From CAZEJK01 sp964512045 (GTDB lineage Bacteria > Acidobacteriota > Thermoanaerobaculia > Thermoanaerobaculales > Sulfomarinibacteraceae), in NCBI GenBank assembly GCA_964512045.1, contig CAZEJK010000005.1, forward strand, positions 1 through 64,000: 64,000 bases of DNA, written 5' to 3'. The notes beneath the pieces were generated by a model. That model did not search any database and had not been told where the DNA came from. It was given only the letters and a program-made list of their open reading frames with translations. The position numbers and the translations under genes are program-made. This document shows, in pieces, positions 8,596 to 17,342 of the stretch (its first letter is position 1; each line of letters starts with the position of its first letter).

Positions 8596-9798
8596 ATGGT
8601 CCGACTTCTGATCGCTCTTGTTACTGCTCTGCCGTTGGTTGCCTGCTCGCCTGATATGTCGGCGAGCAAGGTGACTGGCGAACCGCTACGGCTCCAACGG
8701 GGACCGGTGGCGCCCACGCTGGTGCTCAGCGGTGAGCTCGAGGCCGAGCGGGCGGAGCGCGTACGGGCGCCGAACGTGGGTGTGTGGCCGCTCCAGCTGC
8801 GCTGGATCGTCGGTGATGGGGTGATGGTGGCGGAAGGCGATCGGCTGGTGGAGCTCGATACCTCAGAGCTCGCCTCACGGCTTGAAGAGGCCCGGACCCG
8901 CGAGATCGAAACCGCCAACCAGCTGTCTGCAACCCGAGCGCGCGTCTCCGGTGAGCTGTCGGAGTCGGAGTATGAGCTGGCGCAGCAGCGTGCGAGGGTG
9001 CGTAAGGCACGGTTGGCCGCCGACGTGCCGGAGGGGATTCTCGCTCAGCGGGAGTACGACGAGCGGCAGCTCGATCTCCGGCGCGCCGAGCTCGAGCTGG
9101 AGTCGACCGAGGCTCGAGCTGAAGCCGCGCGCCGGGTGGGTCAGGCCGACATCACGTCGGCCGAGCTCCGCTTGGAGCGAGCGCGGCGAGAGGTGGAGCA
9201 GCTGACCGAGCAGCTGTCGCGGCTGACCATCTCGGCGCCGCGCGACGGCATCGTGGTCGTATCCCGCGACAACCGCGAGGGCCGGGTGTTCCAGGTCGCG
9301 GACAACGTCTACCCTGGCCAGCCGGTGGTGAGCATTCCAGATCTGGCCACGTTGACGGTGGTGGCGCGGCTGTTCGATGTGGACGACGGTCGAGTTGTGA
9401 GCGGAACGCCGGTGCGGGTGACGTTGGACGCCTACCCACGGCGATCCCTCAAAGGCGTCGTGCGGTCGGTTGCGGGCACTGCGGAGACGCCGAGCTCGCG
9501 TTCTGAACGGCGCTGGTTCCGTGTGGTGGTGGACGTCGAAGGGCTCGACGCCCTCGATGTGCGCCCCGGGATGTCGGCTCGGGTGGAGGCACGGCTGACG
9601 CTGCACCCGAATGCGGTGGTGGCGTCGCGCGCAGCTCTCCGGTACGACGGGGAGCAGTGGTGGCTCCGCCTGGCAGGCGGTGAGCAGGTGGCCGTCACGG
9701 TGGTCGTATGCGATGCACACCGGTGTGAGCTATCGGACACCGGTGGGGTAAAGGTCGGTGCTCAGCTCGAGAGCTGGTACATCGCGGAGGCGTCATGA
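8596..9798 (+). CDS. Membrane-fusion (adaptor) protein 1, lipoprotein
   Basis: HlyD/MacA-like periplasmic adaptor, about 400 residues. A lipoprotein signal (LVTALPLVACSPD) is followed by the first half of a lipoyl domain, a long coiled-coil hairpin rich in Glu/Arg/Ala (about residues 85-210), the second lipoyl half (LTISAPRDGIVVV) and beta-barrel domains. First gene of an operon: its stop overlaps the next start in ATGA. The ATG at 8596 is chosen for the signal peptide; GTG at 8590 or ATG at 8572 are possible. It should bridge the inner-membrane ABC pump encoded downstream to an outer-membrane channel, which is not encoded here. Confidence 0.85.
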   Translation: MVRLLIALVTALPLVACSPDMSASKVTGEPLRLQRGPVAPTLVLSGELEAERAERVRAPNVGVWPLQLRWIVGDGVMVAEGDRLVELDTSELASRLEEARTREIETANQLSATRARVSGELSESEYELAQQRARVRKARLAADVPEGILAQREYDERQLDLRRAELELESTEARAEAARRVGQADITSAELRLERARREVEQLTEQLSRLTISAPRDGIVVVSRDNREGRVFQVADNVYPGQPVVSIPDLATLTVVARLFDVDDGRVVSGTPVRVTLDAYPRRSLKGVVRSVAGTAETPSSRSERRWFRVVVDVEGLDALDVRPGMSARVEARLTLHPNAVVASRAALRYDGEQWWLRLAGGEQVAVTVVVCDAHRCELSDTGGVKVGAQLESWYIAEAS

Positions 9799-11030
9799 AT
9801 GCCGGTGTCGGCGGCCGGCGCGCGTGGTGGTTGGCGGTTGCCGGTGTCGTGCTACTGGTGGTGTTGGGGATCCGCGCGCTCGGTGCGACGGTGGAGGGGC
9901 GGTGGGTTCGGGTGAGCCGCGGCGAGATCGTGCTCGGAGTCGACGTGGAGGGGCAGCTCCTGTCGCGCGACAGCGTCCGTCTGGGGCCACCACAGGTGGA
10001 GAACGTGTGGGACTTTCGTCTGGCCTTCGTCGTCCCCGAGGGCAGCGAGGTCACGCCGGGGACTCCGCTGTTCCGGTTCGACACCACCGAGCTGAACCAA
10101 CGGCTCGACGCGCAGATGACGGAACGGGACTCCGCGGAGAAGGAGCTGGAGAAGCGGCAGATCGACGTCCGTGGGGAGCTCGAGGACCGACGGCTGGCTC
10201 TTGCAGAGGCCCGGGCACGGCTGCGGCGCGCACGGCTCAAGCTGGAGGTTCCCGAGGAGCTGGCCTCCCGCGCCGATCTGGAGAGCGCGCGGATCGACGA
10301 ACGGCTCGCAGCGCTCGAGATCGAGGCGGTCGAGACGGCCCTCGAGCACTACCGCGAAGCCAGTCGTGCGGAGCTTTCCGCCCTCGAGCAGCGACGCGAC
10401 CGAGCGGCGAACGAGGTGGCGCGGCTCGAGGAGGCGATCGCGGCGATGACCGTGACGGCGCCGCGTGCTGGCACCGCGATCCTGGTGGGTGATTGGCGCG
10501 GGGATACGCCGAAGGTCGGAGACCGTATCTGGCGCTCCCGAAAGGTCGTGGAGATCCCGGACCTGGCGGCGATGGCCGGGGAGGGCGAGGTGGCGGAGGT
10601 GGATCTGGCGCGGATTGGGCCGGGGCTCGAGGTGCGGATCCGGCTCGACGCGTTTCCGGACCGCCAGTACCGTGGCACCGTGGAGCGGGTCCACCGCACC
10701 GTGCAGCAGCGGTCGTGGCGGGATCCGACCCGGATCGTTCGCGTCCAGCTGGAGCTGGCTGACATCGATCCCGAGCGGATGCGTCCGGGGATGCGGTTCC
10801 GGGGACAGATCGTCTCCGATCAGATCGAGGATGTGGTCCGCGTTCCTGCTCGTGCGGTTACCGTGACGCCGGAGGGGCCCGCGGTCCAGGTTCGAGGGGT
10901 GACCGGGACCCGCATGGTCCAACCGAAGCTTGGCCGGCAGGGCTCCGGCTGGTTCGAGGTGCTGGCCGGGTTGGAGCCCGGTGATCGGGTTCGTGTGCCG
11001 GACGGAACCGACTCGGAGGGGGCGTCGTGA
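9795..11030 (+). CDS. Membrane-fusion (adaptor) protein 2, membrane-anchored
   Basis: 411-residue HlyD/MacA-like adaptor. Unlike its two neighbours it has no lipobox cysteine but one N-terminal helix (WWLAVAGVVLLVVLGI). It then shows a lipoyl half-motif (VPEGSEVTPGTPLFRFDT), a long coiled coil (about residues 90-215), the closing motif MTVTAPRAGTAI and a C-terminal barrel (MRPGMRFRGQI). It overlaps the gene on each side by 4 nt (ATGA before, GTGA after), so the chain is probably translationally coupled. Sequence similarity to adaptor 1 is limited to the fold, suggesting a distinct role rather than a recent duplicate. Confidence 0.85.
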   Translation: MNAGVGGRRAWWLAVAGVVLLVVLGIRALGATVEGRWVRVSRGEIVLGVDVEGQLLSRDSVRLGPPQVENVWDFRLAFVVPEGSEVTPGTPLFRFDTTELNQRLDAQMTERDSAEKELEKRQIDVRGELEDRRLALAEARARLRRARLKLEVPEELASRADLESARIDERLAALEIEAVETALEHYREASRAELSALEQRRDRAANEVARLEEAIAAMTVTAPRAGTAILVGDWRGDTPKVGDRIWRSRKVVEIPDLAAMAGEGEVAEVDLARIGPGLEVRIRLDAFPDRQYRGTVERVHRTVQQRSWRDPTRIVRVQLELADIDPERMRPGMRFRGQIVSDQIEDVVRVPARAVTVTPEGPAVQVRGVTGTRMVQPKLGRQGSGWFEVLAGLEPGDRVRVPDGTDSEGAS

Positions 11031-12265
11031 TCGGCCGTTGGATTGTCGTGGTGCTCGTTGCTGCGCTGGTCCCGTCGGCCTGTCACAACGATCCGGTGGA
11101 GGTTCCCTTGTGGACGGTAGAGCTGCGGCCGTACCGTCATCGCGTCACGGCGAACGGGGTGATTCGGGCTGCAGAAGCGACCACGATTGCTGTTCCTCCC
11201 GATGTGGACCGACCGGTCCGGATCGCATGGCTGCGACCGGAAGGGCCTGTGGAGGCGAACGAGGTGGTCGCGCGGTTCGATAGCTCGGCGATGCACGATC
11301 GGCTCGAGGAGGGTGAGATCTCCGAGAAGCTGGCGTCGTTGAAGCTGGACACGGCTCGGGAGCAGGCCGTTGCAGCCCAGACGCGAGCGCGTGCCGACCG
11401 GCAGGAGGCCGAGCTGGAGCTCGAGCAGTCGTTGCGCTATCAGATGGACTCCGAGGAGATCTTCTCTCGCCACGACATCATCGAGTCGAGCATCGACGGT
11501 GAGCTGGCCCAGCAGCGGCGCCGGCACGCGACGGAGTCGCTCGAGATCCAGCGGGAGCTCGACCAGGCGGAGCAGGAGCTCCTCGAGATCGAGCGCCGTC
11601 AGGCGCAGCTGCAGATCGACCAGGCTCGCCAGGGCCTGGGTGCACTCGAGGTGCGGGCGCCGCATGCGGGTCTGCTGACCCACGTGCGCAACTGGCGCGG
11701 CGAGTCCGTCGAGGTCGGCGCCGAGATGTGGCGGGGACAGCCGATCGCCGAGCTGCCGGATCTCGAGACGCTGGAGGGAGAGGTCTACGTGCTCGAAGCG
11801 GACGCCGGTGGAGTCCGTGAGGGGTGCCGCGCCGAGGTTGTGGTGGGCTCCCGGCCGGAGACGGTGCTCCGGGCGACGGTCCGCCAGGTGGATACGGTGG
11901 CGTCTCAGCGGACTCGAAGCTCGCCCGTGCAGTACTTCGGTGTGGCGTTGGAGCTTGCCGGTAGTCAGCGTCTGGACTGGCTCAAGCCGGGGCAACGGAT
12001 CCAGGCGACGATCTTCGTGGAGGACCTGGATACCGCGCTGGTGGTGCCGCGCACGGCGGTGTTCGAGGATGAGGACGGCCACCACGTGTTCGTCCGGGGC
12101 TCCGATGGGCTGGGACGCCGTACGGTGGAGGTGGCCGCCGCCTCGCACAGCTGGGTGGTGATCGGCGATGGTCTGGCGGTCGGCGAGAAGATCGCGCTGC
12201 AGAGGCCGGCGAACGCGCCAGGGCCAGCCGGTGCCACGTCTCCGGTTGCGGAGGCCGGATCGTGA
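11027..12265 (+). CDS. Membrane-fusion (adaptor) protein 3, lipoprotein
   Basis: 412-residue HlyD/MacA-like adaptor with a GTG start overlapping the previous stop (GTGA). A lipoprotein signal (VVLVAALVPSACHN) is followed by a lipoyl half, a long coiled coil rich in Glu and Gln (about residues 85-200), the second half (LEVRAPHAGLLTHV) and barrel regions ending near LKPGQRIQATIFVED. Third consecutive adaptor of the operon; its stop overlaps the permease start. Confidence 0.85.
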   Translation: MIGRWIVVVLVAALVPSACHNDPVEVPLWTVELRPYRHRVTANGVIRAAEATTIAVPPDVDRPVRIAWLRPEGPVEANEVVARFDSSAMHDRLEEGEISEKLASLKLDTAREQAVAAQTRARADRQEAELELEQSLRYQMDSEEIFSRHDIIESSIDGELAQQRRRHATESLEIQRELDQAEQELLEIERRQAQLQIDQARQGLGALEVRAPHAGLLTHVRNWRGESVEVGAEMWRGQPIAELPDLETLEGEVYVLEADAGGVREGCRAEVVVGSRPETVLRATVRQVDTVASQRTRSSPVQYFGVALELAGSQRLDWLKPGQRIQATIFVEDLDTALVVPRTAVFEDEDGHHVFVRGSDGLGRRTVEVAAASHSWVVIGDGLAVGEKIALQRPANAPGPAGATSPVAEAGS

Positions 12266-13497
12266 GGACCGCCGAGGCGCTCCGCACTGCTCTGGCGTCG
12301 TTGGCGACGCATAGCCTCCGCTCGGCGTTGACCATGCTCGGCATCGTATTCGGCGTGGGTGCGGTGATCGCGATGCTGTCCATCGGCGCCGGCGCCGAGC
12401 AGGAGGCGCTGGAGACGATCAACCGGCTCGGGCTGCACAACATCGTCGTGCGCGACCGTCCGCTCGACGAGGAGGAGGCGCGCGAGGTCCGGGCCATCTC
12501 CCCGGGTCTGTCGTTGCGCGACGTGGAGGCGATCGCGGACGGGGTGCGGGGTGTGGATCAGGTGGCGCCGAAGGCGAGGATCCGAGCGTGGCAGGTGGTG
12601 GGCAACGGCGCTACGGCGGAGGCAGAGGTGCTTGGCGTGGCGGCCGAGCATGCGGAGCTGGTCGATCTGCGGCTCGCTGAAGGCCGTTTCCTGGATGCGC
12701 TGGACGTCCGCGAGCACGCGCAGGTGGCGGTGATCGGGGCGAACGTGCGCCGGGATCTGTTCGGTCTCGAGCCGGTTCTCGGAGCCGCTCTGAAGGTCAA
12801 CGACGTGTGGCTCGAGGTTGTCGGCGTGCTCGCCTCGGGCGGCAGCGAGATCGATGCGTTCCAGGGTGTGCAGCTGGGTTCGCCGGCGGGCTCCATCTAC
12901 CTGCCGATCTCGACGGCGCTGCGCAAGTTCGAGCGCAGGCCGCTGGATGCGCCGCTGGCCGAGATCGTTGTGCGTGTGTCGTCCGATGCGAGCGCGGTGC
13001 AGGTGGCGGATCGTACCGGGAGCTTGCTCGACCATCTCCACGGGCGCGCCGACGACTATCAGCTGGTGGTCCCCGAGGCGTTGTTGGCCGAGAGCCGCCG
13101 CACCCAGCGGCTGTTCAATATCGTCATGGGGTGTATCGCGGGCATTTCGCTACTGGTGGGCGGTATCGGCATCATGAACATCATGCTGGCTTCGGTGCTC
13201 GAACGGACTCGCGAGATCGGGGTGCGGCGGGCGGTTGGAGCTCGCCGGCGGGATATCCTCCGTCAGTTCCTCGCCGAGTCGTTTGCCCTCAGTGCGATCG
13301 GCGGGTGTGCTGGCATCGTCATGGGGGTGGCGATCGCGGCCACGGTGGCGGCGCTCGCCGACTGGACCACCCGGGTGACCCTGTGGTCGGTGGTGCTGGC
13401 CACCGGAGTTGCGATGGTTGTGGGCCTTGTATCGGGGCTGTATCCGGCGATGCGCGCCTCCGAGCTCGACCCCATCGAGTCACTGCGCTATGAGTGA
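12262..13497 (+). CDS. MacB/FtsX-type ABC transporter permease
   Basis: 411-residue permease with the MacB/LolCE layout: one N-terminal helix (ALTMLGIVFGVGAVIAMLSI), a large periplasmic domain (about residues 45-270), then three C-terminal helices (LLVGGIGIMNIMLAS and two more) with the ERTREIGVRRAVGARRRDI motif typical of FtsX-domain permeases. The MacB ATPase domain is encoded separately next door. GTG start overlapping the adaptor-3 stop by 4 nt. Such pumps are mechanotransmitters that move substrates from the periplasm outward (macrolides, toxins, lipoproteins); the substrate here is unknown. Confidence 0.9.
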   Translation: MRTAEALRTALASLATHSLRSALTMLGIVFGVGAVIAMLSIGAGAEQEALETINRLGLHNIVVRDRPLDEEEAREVRAISPGLSLRDVEAIADGVRGVDQVAPKARIRAWQVVGNGATAEAEVLGVAAEHAELVDLRLAEGRFLDALDVREHAQVAVIGANVRRDLFGLEPVLGAALKVNDVWLEVVGVLASGGSEIDAFQGVQLGSPAGSIYLPISTALRKFERRPLDAPLAEIVVRVSSDASAVQVADRTGSLLDHLHGRADDYQLVVPEALLAESRRTQRLFNIVMGCIAGISLLVGGIGIMNIMLASVLERTREIGVRRAVGARRRDILRQFLAESFALSAIGGCAGIVMGVAIAATVAALADWTTRVTLWSVVLATGVAMVVGLVSGLYPAMRASELDPIESLRYE

Positions 13498-13522
13498 CGG
13501 ACGCGGGGAGGATCGAGGGGCG

Positions 13523-14185
13523 ATGATCGTGCTCGAGGGCGTCGAGCGGATCTACCGGATGGGCACCACCGAGGTGCGTGCCCTGGACGGGATCGATCTG
13601 GAGATCGCCGACGGCGCCTACGTGGCCGTGATGGGTCGTTCGGGCTCGGGAAAGTCGACGCTGATGAACATTCTCGGCTGTCTCGATACGCCCACGGCAG
13701 GCCGCTACGTGCTCGACGGCACCGAGGTTCAGTCGCTCCATGACGACCAGCTCGCCGCGGTCCGGAACCGTCGCGTCGGCTTCGTGTTTCAGACCTTCAA
13801 CCTGCTCCCGCGGGTCGATGCCCTCGCCAACGTGGCGCTGCCGTTGGTCTACCGGGGCTGCTCCCGGGACGAGCGCGAGCAACGGGCGCGGGCGGCGCTC
13901 GAGCGCGTCGGTCTGGGCCACAGGCTCCACCACCAGTCAAGCGAGCTTTCTGGAGGTCAGTGTCAGCGCGTGGCGATCGCCCGAGCGCTGGTGAGCTCCC
14001 CCTCGATCCTGCTCGCCGACGAGCCCACCGGCAACCTCGATACCGCCACCTCGGCGGAGATCATGGCGCTCCTCGACGAGCTCAGTGCCGAGGGCCGCAC
14101 CGTGATCCTGGTGACCCACGAGGAGGAGATCGCCCGCCATGCCCAGCAGCGCGTCCGGCTTCGTGACGGCAGGATCGTGGAGTAG
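13523..14185 (+). CDS. MacB/LolD-type ABC transporter ATP-binding protein
   Basis: 220-residue nucleotide-binding subunit for the adjacent permease. Walker A GRSGSGKS, Q-loop FVFQTFNLLPR, signature LSGGQCQRVAIARAL, Walker B ILLADEPTGNLD and H-loop VTHE are all present. The signature has Cys where family members usually have Gln (SGGQQQR), an unusual but not obviously inactivating change. I chose ATG 13523, which matches the usual start of LolD/MacB ATPases; ATG 13490 overlaps the permease stop by 8 nt and is the alternative. Confidence 0.9.
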   Translation: MIVLEGVERIYRMGTTEVRALDGIDLEIADGAYVAVMGRSGSGKSTLMNILGCLDTPTAGRYVLDGTEVQSLHDDQLAAVRNRRVGFVFQTFNLLPRVDALANVALPLVYRGCSRDEREQRARAALERVGLGHRLHHQSSELSGGQCQRVAIARALVSSPSILLADEPTGNLDTATSAEIMALLDELSAEGRTVILVTHEEEIARHAQQRVRLRDGRIVE

Positions 14186-14189
14186 GCGC

Positions 14190-15284
14190 GTGCGCCGCGG
14201 CCTCATCCGCTTGCGACGGGCTGCCGGAGCCACCCGGCGGTGGATCAAGAGATCGATCGGAACCTTGCGCCCGCTGAGCGTGCTCGTCTACCGGGGTTAC
14301 GGCAGCGCCGAGGAGGCAGTGGTGACGGGTCGGGTCGTCGAGGACAGAGGTGTGCGTCGGGCGAGGCCGACGGACACGACCTGGCGCAACGTTCGGAACA
14401 TGTACCGTCGGCTCGTCCAGATGCCGATGCCGCGACAGCGGGTCACCTTCCAGCTCGGCGACGTGCGCAGCGAGGTGGTGAGCGACAGCGAGGGCTTCGT
14501 CGAGGCGAGGCTCCGGCCGGGGCCGGAGCCCGAGGAGCGCGAGAGATGGGTCGAGGCTGGGGTGTTGCTCGACGGTGCGGTCGAGCAGGATCGGGCCGAG
14601 ATCCTCGTGCCGTCGATCCGCGCTCGGTTCCTCGTCATCAGCGATATCGACGATACGATCCTGCCCACTGAAGCCACCAGCCTGATGCCGATGCTGACCT
14701 CGCTGTTCACTGGCAACGCCTACGGCCGGCTGCCGTTTCCGGGGGTTGCGGCGTTCTACCGGGCTCTGCATCACGGCGGTGAGGCCGGCGGTCCGAACCC
14801 GATGTTCTACGTCTCCAGGGGACCGTGGAACCTGTACGACCTGCTGTGCCACTTCTTCGAGCTGCAGCGCATCCCGGTGGGACCGGTGCTCTACCTGCGC
14901 CATTGGGGGCTGTCGCAGGAAGGGCTCACGTCGGCCAGGCCCCGCGGCCACAAGTTCGAGCTGGTCATGAAGATCTTGCATGCGTACCCGTACCTGCCCT
15001 GCATCCTGATCGGAGATAGCGGTCAGCTGGATCCGGAGATCTACTCGGAGGTGATCTCCGAGCACCGGCAGCGCGTCCTCGCCGTGCTCATCCGTGATGT
15101 CGGAGCGACTCCAGAGCGACTCGGCGCCATGGAGGAGCTGGCGCGAGCGGCGGCCGATGCGGGCAGCGCCATGGTCGTGTCGCCGAGCACCGTGGAGATG
15201 GCCAGGTACGCCGTGGCGCAGGGCTGGATCGAGGAGCCCAGCCTCGCCGAGATCGCCGACGAGAAGGTGGAGCAGGAGGGCTGA
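14190..15284 (+). CDS. App1-family phosphatase (DUF2183)
   Basis: About 364 residues. The catalytic HAD-like motif LVISDIDDTILPTEA near 14632 is the App1 (phosphatidate phosphatase) signature; YVSRGPWNLYDLL and LIGDSGQLDPEIY further on complete the family pattern. Yeast App1 dephosphorylates phosphatidic acid; the bacterial substrate is unproven. The N-terminal 150 residues are the beta-rich domain usual in bacterial members (SVLVYRGYGS). GTG 14190, just after the ATPase stop, is preferred; ATG 14139 would overlap the ATPase by 47 nt. It lies at the end of the efflux operon and could affect envelope lipids, which is inference. Confidence 0.8.
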   Translation: MRRGLIRLRRAAGATRRWIKRSIGTLRPLSVLVYRGYGSAEEAVVTGRVVEDRGVRRARPTDTTWRNVRNMYRRLVQMPMPRQRVTFQLGDVRSEVVSDSEGFVEARLRPGPEPEERERWVEAGVLLDGAVEQDRAEILVPSIRARFLVISDIDDTILPTEATSLMPMLTSLFTGNAYGRLPFPGVAAFYRALHHGGEAGGPNPMFYVSRGPWNLYDLLCHFFELQRIPVGPVLYLRHWGLSQEGLTSARPRGHKFELVMKILHAYPYLPCILIGDSGQLDPEIYSEVISEHRQRVLAVLIRDVGATPERLGAMEELARAAADAGSAMVVSPSTVEMARYAVAQGWIEEPSLAEIADEKVEQEG

Positions 15285-15332
15285 GGAGCCCATCTCGGAG
15301 TCAGATCCGGTACGATCGCAGCGGAGGTGCCG

Positions 15333-16553
15333 ATGCCAACGATCAGCTCTACCATCCGTCGCTTACGCTGCTCACGGACGGGCAACGACGTGCCCCATGG
15401 CGACTGGCAGCGGCCGATCGGGCTCTGCCCGTGCTGCCCACCGCCGGGGATGCCGGTGGTGGTCGACTACGACCTCGAGGCGGTCGGCGCCGCGATCTCC
15501 GAGCGGCCGCCGTCTGCAGGCCGGGGACCAGGGCTGACGCGGTTCGAGGCGTTGCTGCCGGTGTGCGATCTGCCGGAGGAGTACGCCGGCGATGTCGGCG
15601 CGACGCCGGTTCTGACGCACCGTGGCCTGAGCCGCGCCACCGGTGCCAGGGTGCTGATCAAGAACGAGGCGTCGAACCCCTCCGGGAGCTTCAAGGACCG
15701 CGGGCTGGCGATCGCCATCGCCCTCGGGCAGGCGTGCGGCGCCGAGCGGTTCTGTCTGCCGACGCAAGGCAATGCCGGGGTGGCCGCGGCGCTGTTCTCG
15801 GCCCGTGCCGGCCTGCCGGGGTGCCTGGTGTACATGCCGGACGGCTATCAGGACGGGATCTACCACCGCGAGGCCGATCACTTCGGCGCCGAGGTGCGGT
15901 TCGCCGGCTCGAACATCGCCGCGGCCGGCAGGACGATGCGCGCCGACAACGCCGACGATCTGGCGTCGGGAGCGCTGGTGGAGCTGTCCACGTTCTTCGA
16001 GCCCGGCCGTCTCGAAGGGAAGAAGACCATGGGACTGGAGCTCGTCGAGCAGCTCGGCCCCGACGGTCTTCCCGACTGGATCCTCTACCCCACCGGCGGC
16101 GGCACCGGTCTGGTAGGGATCTGGAAGGCGTTCGAGGAGCTCGCCGAGCTCGGTACCATCGATCGCGCCCGACACCTTCTGCCGAAGATGGTGGCGGTGC
16201 AGAGCACCCAGTGTGCCCCGATTGTGCAGGCGTTCGAGCGCGGGCTCGAGGTTGTCGAGCCCGTGGAGTCGCTCGGCACCATCGCCGATGGCCTCGACGT
16301 GCCCGGTGCGATCATGGGCCACGAGATCCTGCGCGTGCTGCGAGCCTCCGGAGGCACGGCGGTGGCGGTCACCGAGGAGGAGATCGTGACGGCGTCCGGC
16401 CGCTGCGGTCGGCTCGGCGTCGCGGCCGCCTACGAGACCGCGGCGCTGCTGGCCGCGCTCCACCGCCTGCGCGCCGCCGGCAGCGTGCGCGAGGACGAGC
16501 GGGTGCTCCTGCTGGCGACCTCGAGCCATCTGATCCCGCTCGGCAACCGGTAG
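15333..16553 (+). CDS. Threonine synthase-like PLP enzyme
   Basis: 406-residue fold-type II PLP enzyme of the threonine synthase / cysteate synthase group. The cofactor lysine is in NPSGSFKDRGLA, the substrate loop in LPTQGNAGVAAA and the phosphate-binding glycine loop in YPTGGGTGLVGIW. The N-terminus has a Cys-rich segment (RLRCSRTG...LCPCC), like the zinc-ribbon-like head of archaeal-type threonine and cysteate synthases. GGAGG at 15323-15327 precedes the ATG. Threonine synthase is most likely; cysteate synthase or a related beta-replacing enzyme is possible. The TAG stop is also the first codon of repeat copy D. Confidence 0.8.
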   Translation: MPTISSTIRRLRCSRTGNDVPHGDWQRPIGLCPCCPPPGMPVVVDYDLEAVGAAISERPPSAGRGPGLTRFEALLPVCDLPEEYAGDVGATPVLTHRGLSRATGARVLIKNEASNPSGSFKDRGLAIAIALGQACGAERFCLPTQGNAGVAAALFSARAGLPGCLVYMPDGYQDGIYHREADHFGAEVRFAGSNIAAAGRTMRADNADDLASGALVELSTFFEPGRLEGKKTMGLELVEQLGPDGLPDWILYPTGGGTGLVGIWKAFEELAELGTIDRARHLLPKMVAVQSTQCAPIVQAFERGLEVVEPVESLGTIADGLDVPGAIMGHEILRVLRASGGTAVAVTEEEIVTASGRCGRLGVAAAYETAALLAALHRLRAAGSVREDERVLLLATSSHLIPLGNR

Positions 16554-16646
16554 CGACTCAAGACCCGGCATCTTCGAGGATTCGAAGCATGCGCCGGAGA
16601 CCGGATGTCCGGGATCCGGCTGTCGGGGCCGGGACCGGCACCCTTC
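16551..16646 (+). repeat. Intergenic modular repeat, copy D
   Basis: Begins with TAGCGA, whose TAG is the stop codon of the upstream gene. It continues with the palindromic CTTCGA-N4-TCGAAGCATG and ends in the GC-rich module CCGGGATCCGGCTGTCGGGG / CCGGGACCGG. It aligns over its length with copy E at 47944-48045 with only scattered changes. Confidence 0.8.
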
Positions 16647-16650
16647 CAGA

Positions 16651-17079
16651 CTACTCGAGTGGGTTGCGCCACCGCAGTCCGGGGAATCGTCCGAAGTCCG
16701 TGTCGTTGGAGTGCAGCTCCCCCTGATTCTCGATTGCGAACGCGGCCAGCTGAACGTCGGTCGTCAAGTTCGCGGCGGTTCCGAGATGTCGTAGCAACCT
16801 GAAGGCGATCTCCACGTGTCGCGGCCCTGGAGCAGGACAGCGAACGTTTGGCTGCTGTAGCCACAGATCGATGCGCTCCAATGCGGCATCGATCGTCATC
16901 GGTGGATCGAACACCCGCGGGTTCGTCGCGATCCTGACGAATCCGAACACTACAGGCAGCGGCACGCCAACTTCCGCGTCGCCTCTCAAGAGCTCCTCCC
17001 ACCAGCGTCGGGCCGGCTCGTGGTGCGCGAAGGTGTCAATGTGGGCGTACAGCAGTAGGTTGATGTCCGGGATGATCAT
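16651..17079 (-). CDS. vapC: VapC-type PIN-domain toxin
   Basis: 142 residues. PIN-domain acidic residues are visible in the expected places: Asp5 in IIPDINLLLYA, an internal acidic residue in the helix WWEELLRGD, Asp in LTTDVQLAAFAIE and Asp in SNDTDFGRFPGL. VapC toxins are Mg2+-dependent ribonucleases that cut tRNA or rRNA when freed from VapB. The start overlaps the antitoxin stop by 4 nt (ATGA), the usual coupling in this family. The stop lies a few bases beyond the end of repeat copy D. Confidence 0.88.
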   Translation of the reverse strand: MIIPDINLLLYAHIDTFAHHEPARRWWEELLRGDAEVGVPLPVVFGFVRIATNPRVFDPPMTIDAALERIDLWLQQPNVRCPAPGPRHVEIAFRLLRHLGTAANLTTDVQLAAFAIENQGELHSNDTDFGRFPGLRWRNPLE

Positions 17080-17342
17080 TCGCCGCGCCGCATCTTGGCC
17101 AGGATGGGAAGATCCTCAAGCTCATCCGCGAGCCGGTTGAACCCAGCAGGGTCATGTCCCAACAGACGCCCATGATGGGGCTGTACTCGGTAGGGCTCAC
17201 GGGGGGGGCGCTGCGCTCCCGGCATCAGCGCAGCCCGCAGCGCTGTGTTCACGACCTGTTTGAGCGACGTGTCCTCCCGCCGCATGGCCTCCTTGACCAA
17301 GCTCTCGACATCCGCTTCCAACGTAATCGTGGTTCGCATCAT
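17076..17342 (-). CDS. vapB: VapB-type ribbon-helix-helix antitoxin
   Basis: 88 residues. The N-terminal half is a ribbon-helix-helix DNA-binding domain (RTTITLEADVESLVKEAM...TSLKQVVNTALRAAL). The C-terminal half (LADELEDLPILAKM) is the likely toxin-binding tail. Two ATG codons are adjacent at 17342 and 17339; there is no ribosome-binding site, because the promoter lies immediately upstream, so translation is probably leaderless. It should repress its own promoter. Confidence 0.85.
   Translation of the reverse strand: MMRTTITLEADVESLVKEAMRREDTSLKQVVNTALRAALMPGAQRPPREPYRVQPHHGRLLGHDPAGFNRLADELEDLPILAKMRRGE

Noticed and set aside
8528..8596. Promoter of the efflux operon
   Set aside because: A TATCGT near 8578 is the best -10 candidate, but no matching -35 could be defended.
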